From DASZZY01 sp036260395 (GTDB lineage: Bacteria > Actinomycetota > UBA4738 > CALAEC01), in assembly GCA_036260395.1 (NCBI GenBank), contig DASZZY010000153.1:1-8789 (forward strand): a DNA stretch of 8,789 nucleotides. Reading direction: 5' to 3'. The notes beneath the pieces are model-generated. The model worked only from the letters and a program-made list of their open reading frames with translations, searched no databases and was not told the DNA's origin. Made by a program: the position numbers and the translations under genes. Numbering within the stretch: the stretch's first letter is position 1; each line of letters starts with the position of its first letter. Positions 1 to 4,366 of the stretch are shown one piece after another.

Positions 1-480
1 GGCCGCGGCCGCCTCGCGCGGGCGTCCGCTCCTGGCGTGGAGGGCCTCCATCACGAGCAGCCGCCCCCCGGGCCGGGTGGCGTCGCGCCACGCGGCGAGG
101 GTCGACACCGGCTCCGGGCTGGTCCACAGCGAGTTCCGCTCGACGACGGCGTCGAACGGCCCGTCCGGGGGCGCGTCCGCCGGCGCCACCACGAACTCCA
201 CGTCCGTCGAGGCGAGCTTGGCGCGCGCCCTACCCAGCATGGCCTCGGAGATGTCGAGCGCCGTCACCCGGTAGCCCTCCTCGGCGAGGAGGGCGGTCAC
301 CGCCCCGGTGCCCGCGCCGGCCTCCAGGACCCGGGCGGGCGGAGCTGGGAGGTGCCGCCGCAGCACGGCGCGCCAGGCGGCCGCCTCGACCGGGTCGGTC
401 AGCGCGTGGACGGGACTCCGGTCGTAGGTCTCCGCGTCCCGGTCCCAGTAGTCCCGGATCCGGGCAGTGAGATCGGCCAT
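1..480 (-). CDS. class I SAM-dependent methyltransferase, partial (C-terminus beyond left edge)
   Basis: Reading leftwards from the ATG at 480 there are 160 open codons with no stop before the window edge, so only the N-terminal part is visible. The start region contains RDYWDRDAETYDRSP, typical of small-molecule UbiE/BchM-like methyltransferases. The SAM-binding motif I is VLEAGAGTG (residues 51-59), followed by the acidic post-I loop TALDISEAML (73-82, with D76 expected to hold the ribose hydroxyls). The motif II region is PFDAVVERNSLWT (108-120) and the motif III region is RPGGRLLVME (136-145). These identify the Rossmann-fold methyltransferase superfamily; the methyl acceptor cannot be deduced. 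It is presumably a soluble cytoplasmic enzyme. No Shine-Dalgarno precedes the ATG, but a TACGAT hexamer ends 7 nt upstream, which suggests leaderless translation. It is divergent from the permease gene. The superfamily call is firm; the substrate is unknown. Confidence 0.93.
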   Translation of the reverse strand, partial: MADLTARIRDYWDRDAETYDRSPVHALTDPVEAAAWRAVLRRHLPAPPARVLEAGAGTGAVTALLAEEGYRVTALDISEAMLGRARAKLASTDVEFVVAPADAPPDGPFDAVVERNSLWTSPEPVSTLAAWRDATRPGGRLLVMEALHARSGRPREAAAA

Positions 481-556
481 CGCTGGATCGTATCCGGCCT
501 TCTGGAGAAGCGGCGCGCGCTGTCCAGCAGCTAGTAGGCTGATCTCGCCAACGAGG
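481..556. promoter_or_regulatory. divergent promoter region, methyltransferase / APC permease
   Basis: These 76 bp separate two divergent starts. For the leftward gene, a minus-strand -10 box TACGAT (plus-strand ATCGTA, 487-492) leaves six bases before the ATG, so transcription should start at or next to the A of ATG. For the rightward gene, TAGGCT at 535-540 fits the actinobacterial TANNNT -10 and lies 16 nt before the ATG at 557, giving a very short leader. I see no convincing -35 hexamer for either. The -10 matches are direct observations; the start sites are inferred. Confidence 0.4.
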
Positions 557-2014
557 ATGCCCGCGGCGAACGAGCCTTCAGGCCGGCCGGTCCGGCGGAA
601 GGCGGACCGGCAGCTGCTCGGCCGCCCCCGTCTCGGGACGTGGGACGCCGTCGGCCAAGCGATGGTCGTCGGCCCGATCGTCTCCGCAGGGCTGGCCGCG
701 TACCTCCTCGCCGGCGCGGCCGGCGCCATCGCTCCGCTGATCCTGCTCTTGGGATTCGCCGGCACCTTGTCGTTCGGGTGGGCCATCTCGCTTTACGCGC
801 GACGCTACGCGGGCGCCGGAGCGACGTACGAATACCTTTCGAAGGCGGTCAGCAAGCGGCTGGGGATCTACTCATCGAGCCTCCTCTTGTTCGAGGCGCC
901 CTTCGCCACAACCGCCGGCTACGTCGCCCTTGGGCTGCTCTGGCAGGGCTTCCTCGCGACGCACGTGGGGCTCGATCCGGGCTGGTGGCCGGGCGCCCTC
1001 GCGTCGGGTGTGCTCATCTTCTTCCTCCAGTATCTGGGCGTCCGCCTGGCCGTCCGGACCCAGCTCCTCTTGACGGCGCTGTCAGCGGTGCCGCTCCTGG
1101 TCCTCGTCGGGGCCGTCATCGCCTCCGGTGGAGCGACCGGAAACACGCTCGGGGTGTTCGACGCGCGGAACGCGCCCGACGGGGGAAGCCTCTTCCGCGG
1201 CGTGATCTTCGCCCTCCTGATGTTCGCGGGGTACGAGTCGGCGGCCACCCTCGGCGAGGAGACCCGGCTCCCTCACCGGTCGATCCCCAAAGCGATCTTC
1301 CTCACGATCGGTCTGGTCGGTACCTTCTACCTGCTGGTGGTCTACGCGGCCACGATCGGCCTTGGCCCGGAGGCCGTTCGGGTGGGCTGGGGCGAGAATC
1401 CCCTGGCGCTCTCGCTCCTCGCCGACCGCTACGTGGGCAAACCGATGGGCGCGGTGATCGAGCTCGCCGTGATCCTCGACCTCATCGCGGTCATGACGGC
1501 GTTCGGCAACGGTCTCTCCCGCCGCTACTTCGCCCTGGCCCGGGATCGGCTGCTGCCTCGGTTGTTCGCGAGGGTCTCGCGGTACGAGACGCCGGTGGGG
1601 GCCCTGGCCGCCATCCTGACCTACGCGGTCATCGGGCTGCTCGCGGCTTCCTTCTTCACGGACAAGTTCGAGATGTTCGAGCTTCTGACGATCGGTGTGA
1701 CCCTCGTGGGGATGTCCGTCTCCCTGATGCTGTCAGTGGGCGCCTTCCGTTTCCTGCGCGAGGAACCGAGGAGCTTGTGGCGCCCGGTCGTGCTGCTCGC
1801 TGCCGCGGGGGTGCCCGTATTGGGACTGTACGGGACGCTCGTGCCCTTCCCTGCAGGGCCGGCGCGGATCGGGCTGGGCATCGCCGTCGCCATCGCGGTT
1901 CTCGCGCTGGTCTGGCTGCTCTACCTCCAGCAGCGCCGGCCCGAGGCCGTCGCCTCGGCCGCCGACTACGCCCTTCGACCGGACGAGTCGGCGACCGAGG
2001 CGGAACGGTTCTAA
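557..2014 (+). CDS. APC-family amino acid/polyamine permease, 12 TM
   Basis: This 485-aa integral membrane transporter of the APC superfamily probably imports or exchanges an amino acid or amine across the cytoplasmic membrane by cation coupling or antiport. About twelve hydrophobic segments are visible, at roughly 32-55, 57-80, 105-132, 143-165, 168-190, 212-230, 246-268, 296-318, 345-365, 373-400, 407-430 and 434-458. Family marks include the glycine-rich TM1 GPIVSAG (39-45), the TM6 stretch FAGYESAATLGEET (223-236) followed by LPHRSIPKAI, and ARDRLLPRLFARV (328-340) before TM9. The length fits the family. An in-frame ATG at 467 would start inside the divergent methyltransferase gene and add a non-hydrophobic, non-conserved stretch, so the ATG at 557 is preferred. 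Upstream SD is weak (ACGAGG abuts the start), in line with a short-leader transcript. Substrate specificity cannot be assigned. Confidence 0.93.
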   Translation: MPAANEPSGRPVRRKADRQLLGRPRLGTWDAVGQAMVVGPIVSAGLAAYLLAGAAGAIAPLILLLGFAGTLSFGWAISLYARRYAGAGATYEYLSKAVSKRLGIYSSSLLLFEAPFATTAGYVALGLLWQGFLATHVGLDPGWWPGALASGVLIFFLQYLGVRLAVRTQLLLTALSAVPLLVLVGAVIASGGATGNTLGVFDARNAPDGGSLFRGVIFALLMFAGYESAATLGEETRLPHRSIPKAIFLTIGLVGTFYLLVVYAATIGLGPEAVRVGWGENPLALSLLADRYVGKPMGAVIELAVILDLIAVMTAFGNGLSRRYFALARDRLLPRLFARVSRYETPVGALAAILTYAVIGLLAASFFTDKFEMFELLTIGVTLVGMSVSLMLSVGAFRFLREEPRSLWRPVVLLAAAGVPVLGLYGTLVPFPAGPARIGLGIAVAIAVLALVWLLYLQQRRPEAVASAADYALRPDESATEAERF

Positions 2015-2051
2015 GCATGCCGGACGGCCTGCCCGGCCCTACTTTGTCCGG
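2015..2051. terminator. weak inverted repeat at the convergent gene ends
   Basis: The permease (stop ends at 2014) and the LVIVD gene (stop begins at 2039 on the opposite strand) converge with only 24 bp between them. An inverted repeat CCGGAC (2020-2025) / GTCCGG (2046-2051) with a 20-nt loop spans this gap and could form a bidirectional stem. It has no U-tract, and six paired bases are common by chance in GC-rich DNA, so terminator function is only a possibility. Confidence 0.2.
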
Positions 2052-3406
2052 ATCTCCTCCTGGAGCCCGAAGTTGAAGCTCCGCATCGGGATGGCGTCTC
2101 TCAGTGCGGGATGGCGGATCGAGAAGACGTCGAAACCCCGGTCGCTCCCGATACCCGGCAGCCCGTGCTCGAAGGCCTTCACATGGTTCGCGTAGATGTG
2201 ACCGTTGTACCAGTACGACGACCAGGGGAACGAGTGCTGGTCCGGATCGTCGACGTCCGCGATGTAGTACGCGATCTGTCGCGGGGGGTTGGCCGGCCCG
2301 ACGTCCGTGAAGTCCACGACGGTCGTCCCGCCCCCGTACCAGCCGGCCACGAGAACGTCCCGGCCGCTCTTCAGGGGCACCACGTTGAACTGGTGGGCGG
2401 TGCATCCGCGATCCGGGACCGGTTGCGGCAGCTGGTAATAGCTCAGCAGCACCGGGATGGAAGGGTTGCTGATGTCGTAGAACCACATAACCCCCGTCGG
2501 GGACGGCGTTCCCCCCTGGCACTTCTCGCCCACGAGATTCGCAGCGTTCTCGTCGACGATCATCAGTGTGTCGCCGTCCGAGGAGAACGCGGATGAGTGA
2601 TGGTGGGCGACCAGCGGGTTCACGATCCGCCCGACCACCCGCGGACGCTCGGGATTCGAGACATCCCACAGCATGGTGTCGGGCTGGATCCCGTTGCACG
2701 TCGCGAGGCGACGCTCCACGAAGAAGCTGACGTCGTGGCACCCCTGCGACGGCTCCGTATCGATCCATGAGATGACCTTGGCGTCGGCGGGTCGCCGGAG
2801 CGGCACCTCGACGATCTCCTCCGGGGCGACGCCGCTGACGTAGACGAGGATCCGAGGCGCCTTGCGGTCTCTGGCATCCCGGTGATCCAGATCCGGAAGC
2901 AGGGTGTGCGTGTGTGATCCCGAACCCACCGCCGTCATGTTCGTGGGGACAGCGGTCAGCTGGACGGGACGAGCGGGATCTTCGATGGACACGACGCGGA
3001 TCCCGGCGAAGGCCTGTGGATCCTCGCGCGTCGTCCTGTCCGCGTCGCAGTCGGTGCCCTTGACCGGCACGCTGACGGACAGGAACACGAGATCGCGCCA
3101 GATCCCCACGTCGTAGGCGGACCCCACGCACGTGAACTCACCGATCTTCCGGGGATGCGACGGCGTCGAGATATCGAGGAGGACGAAGCCGTCGTTCCGT
3201 GGATCGCCGTCGGTCGCCCCGTGCGCGAGCACGGCGGTGTCGCGCCAGAACGCCAGCTCGCCGCCGCGGCCGGTCGCCACGTTCGTGACCAGCGACATGT
3301 TCGCCGAGTGGATGTCATCCCCCTCGTGCGTTGCGACGGCACTGGGCCCCAGGCCCGCCAGAGCACCGAGCGTCACCACGGAAACCGCTACCCGAAGCGC
3401 TCGCAT
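2039..3406 (-). CDS. secreted LVIVD-repeat beta-propeller protein
   Basis: This is a 455-aa exported protein. Residues 1-25 form a Sec-type signal peptide: MRALR, a hydrophobic core, then the AVA cleavage site before THEGDD. The mature part contains recurring blades of the LVIVD type (hydrophobic strand, D-[IV]-S-x-P-x-x-P): LLDISTPSHPRKIGE (76-90), VVSIEDPARPVQLT (138-151), LWDVSNPERPRVVGR (246-260), FYDISNPSIPVLLSY (309-323), VVDFTDVGPANPPRQI (363-378) and VFSIRHP (427-433). Histidine-centred motifs recur: SHTH (164-167), CHD (223-225), HHHSS (268-272), CTAH (335-338) and WYNGHIYANH (399-408). No membrane anchor, LPXTG motif or lipobox is seen, so it is probably extracellular or cell-wall associated. 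A purine-rich RBS (GGAGAGGGGGG) precedes the ATG. It is the last gene of the three-gene minus-strand operon. The fold is well supported; its ligand or enzymatic role is unknown. Confidence 0.9.
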   Translation of the reverse strand: MRALRVAVSVVTLGALAGLGPSAVATHEGDDIHSANMSLVTNVATGRGGELAFWRDTAVLAHGATDGDPRNDGFVLLDISTPSHPRKIGEFTCVGSAYDVGIWRDLVFLSVSVPVKGTDCDADRTTREDPQAFAGIRVVSIEDPARPVQLTAVPTNMTAVGSGSHTHTLLPDLDHRDARDRKAPRILVYVSGVAPEEIVEVPLRRPADAKVISWIDTEPSQGCHDVSFFVERRLATCNGIQPDTMLWDVSNPERPRVVGRIVNPLVAHHHSSAFSSDGDTLMIVDENAANLVGEKCQGGTPSPTGVMWFYDISNPSIPVLLSYYQLPQPVPDRGCTAHQFNVVPLKSGRDVLVAGWYGGGTTVVDFTDVGPANPPRQIAYYIADVDDPDQHSFPWSSYWYNGHIYANHVKAFEHGLPGIGSDRGFDVFSIRHPALRDAIPMRSFNFGLQEEIRTK

Positions 3407-3471
3407 CAGCTTGCCCCCCTCTCCTCGGTCGTTTTCCTCATCGTCGGTCCTGCGGTGGCCGCATCACGGAC
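3407..3471 (-). promoter_or_regulatory. intercistronic region with RBS and small hairpin
   Basis: The 57-bp gap between the DUF11 and LVIVD genes holds the strong purine-rich RBS of the downstream gene just before its ATG. It also holds a perfect 5-bp inverted repeat with a 3-nt loop (TGCGG 3451-3455, TGG, CCGCA 3459-3463), extended by GTCC (3447-3450) / GGAC (3468-3471) across a four-base bulge that contains the DUF11 stop. There is no U-tract. It could tune relative expression of the two secreted products or be chance. Confidence 0.25.
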
Positions 3472-4069
3472 GGCAGCCGATGACGGAGAAGATCCAGCTG
3501 CGGGCGCCGTTCCAGGGGTTCAACGCCCAGACCACACACTCGATGAACTTCTTGACGTCCGGCTGGGGCGGCAGGTAGATGTCCGGCGCCCGGGAGGCGG
3601 TGATCCGCGTCGTCTCCGTCGACGTGTTGTTGGCGCCGTTCGGATCGCGCTCGGTGGCCTTGACGGTCGCCGTATTGGCGATCGTCCCGGGAACCAGAGC
3701 GGTCGTGTAGATCGCCACGAGTCCGCCTTGGCCGGCGGCAAGCCGCCCGACATTGCACGACGCGGTACGGGACACCGGATCCCAGCTGCATGTTCCCGCG
3801 GTGCCGTTGACGGGCGTCACCTCGGTGACGGCAACCTCCAGCGGGAGCTTGTCGGTGATCGTGACGTTGCTGGCAGCCGAGGGGCCGCCATTCGATACGG
3901 CGATGAAGTACGTCAGGTTCTCTCCGCTGGCGACGGGGTCCACGAAGTCGGTCTTGACGACGGCGACATCCGCGCCGGTTACCCTCGTTCGAGTCTGCGC
4001 CAGCGCCGAGGCGACTGGCTGCATGCCCAGCAGCAGTACAATCGTCGCAGAGATCCTCCACAGCTTCAT
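3464..4069 (-). CDS. secreted single-domain DUF11 protein
   Basis: This is a 201-aa exported protein. Residues 1-24 are a signal peptide (MKLWR, a hydrophobic stretch through IVLLLG, and ALA before Q25). Residues about 34-155 form one DUF11 (conserved-repeat, Ig-like) domain: ADVAVVKTDFVDPVASGENL, then YFIAVSNGGPSAASNVTITD (54-73), KLP, GTCSWD and ASCNVGRL, ending GTIANTATVKATERDPNGAN (128-147) before the NN/ST tail. The C-terminal 40 residues are unlike DUF11: a proline-rich linker (DIYLPPQPDVKKF) then an aromatic segment, WALNPWNGARSWIFSVIGC. Cysteines fall in two pairs (94/105 and 178/199) that could form disulphides. No sorting signal or TM anchor follows. DUF11 usually occurs as tandem repeats in large surface proteins, so a lone copy is unusual. 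The ATG at 4069 is preceded by a purine-rich RBS and overlaps the previous gene's stop as ATGA. Molecular role unknown. Confidence 0.88.
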   Translation of the reverse strand: MKLWRISATIVLLLGMQPVASALAQTRTRVTGADVAVVKTDFVDPVASGENLTYFIAVSNGGPSAASNVTITDKLPLEVAVTEVTPVNGTAGTCSWDPVSRTASCNVGRLAAGQGGLVAIYTTALVPGTIANTATVKATERDPNGANNTSTETTRITASRAPDIYLPPQPDVKKFIECVVWALNPWNGARSWIFSVIGCRP

Positions 4070-4257
4070 CGAACCGTCCCCCTTTCCTCCGCCCGCACCA
4101 GGTCCCCGCGGGCCTCTTCGAGCGCTGCGGCGAGGTCGAGCCAGCCCCGGAACGGGCGGCCGTCCCCACCGGGACCATGGAGAACCCCCCCGATCCCATC
4201 GGCGACGAACTCGATCTCCACGGTGATCCGGCGGACCGCTCCCGTGGGCTCTCGCAT
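4066..4257 (-). CDS. small 63-aa conserved-looking hypothetical protein, translationally coupled
   Basis: This is an ORF of 63 codons plus stop, opening at the ATG at 4257. Its composition is protein-like: an N-terminal strand RRITVEIEFVAD (9-20), a glycine-rich turn, then GRPFRGWLDLAAALEEAR (33-50), which should form an amphipathic helix, and a charged tail. The PF-x-GWL-x-LxxALE pattern resembles small uncharacterised actinobacterial proteins I recall, but I cannot name a family. There is no signal peptide or TM segment, so it should be cytoplasmic. Its stop overlaps the DUF11 start as ATGA, which strongly suggests co-transcription and translational coupling. No SD precedes the ATG; a GATAGT hexamer 7 nt upstream suggests a leaderless transcript. 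An in-frame TTG lies 15 bp further upstream. The frame stays open further upstream to 4689, but that extension runs antisense to the regulator gene and is rejected. Confidence 0.7.
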   Translation of the reverse strand: MREPTGAVRRITVEIEFVADGIGGVLHGPGGDGRPFRGWLDLAAALEEARGDLVRAEERGTVR

Positions 4258-4366
4258 GTATCGGACTATCAACGGCGCAGCCCCGGCTTCGCATGGGGGC
4301 GGGACCCTACCTTTTTGGACGGCATCCGCCTCGGATAGGCTTGTTGAGACGGGAGGACGGAGAGAC
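4258..4366. promoter_or_regulatory. divergent control region, secreted-protein operon / LAL regulator
   Basis: This 109-bp region separates the leftward operon from the rightward regulator. Rightward promoter candidate: TTGGAC (4315-4320), a 15-bp spacer, TAGGCT (4336-4341). Leftward candidate: a minus-strand -10 GATAGT (4270 to 4265), seven bases before the ATG, with no clear -35. A short inverted repeat, ATCCG-cct-CGGAT (4324-4336), sits in the spacer of the rightward promoter and touches its -10. A second imperfect one spans 4275-4292. The regulator's RBS is GGGAGG (4351-4356), with a further GGAG at 4359-4362. Promoter boxes are reasonable matches by eye; operator function is inferred. 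Confidence 0.45.
4324..4336. repeat. short inverted repeat, candidate operator
   Basis: ATCCG (4324-4328) and CGGAT (4332-4336) form a perfect 5-bp inverted repeat with a 3-bp spacer. It lies between the -35 and -10 of the regulator's candidate promoter and shares one base with the -10. The position suits a repressor or autoregulatory site, but the repeat is short enough to arise by chance. Confidence 0.25.

Noticed and set aside
37..534. Plus-strand open frame opposite the methyltransferase.
   Set aside because: Low-complexity G/R/P/H-rich translation; the opposite strand encodes a clear SAM-methyltransferase motif series.
467..556. Upstream ATG at 467 for the APC permease.
   Set aside because: It would start inside the divergent methyltransferase gene and add a stretch with no family resemblance; the ATG at 557 fits the promoter and the homology.
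640..2076. Second plus-strand frame overlapping the permease.
   Set aside because: Arg/Pro/Gly-rich shadow of the permease gene without hydrophobic segments or motifs.
1656..3131. 491-codon open frame on the minus strand overlapping the permease end and the LVIVD gene.
   Set aside because: Its composition is Arg/Pro-rich and domainless, and it overlaps two well-supported genes in other frames.
4275..4292. Imperfect inverted repeat GCG-x-AGCC / GGCT-x-CGC in the divergent region.
   Set aside because: It has a two-base loop and a mismatch, is poorly placed relative to either promoter, and may be a chance GC-rich match; kept only as a remark.
4070..4294. Longer DUF11 protein starting at 4294.
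   Set aside because: The extra 75 residues are Arg/Gly/Pro-rich shadow sequence and would hide the clear signal peptide that starts at 4069 behind an RBS.
3155..4366. The regulator frame stays open for about 404 codons upstream of its GTG start.
   Set aside because: The upstream part is antisense to the LVIVD, DUF11 and small-protein genes, has no recognisable domain, and LAL homology plus a good RBS begin at 4367. Long open antisense frames are expected in GC-rich DNA.
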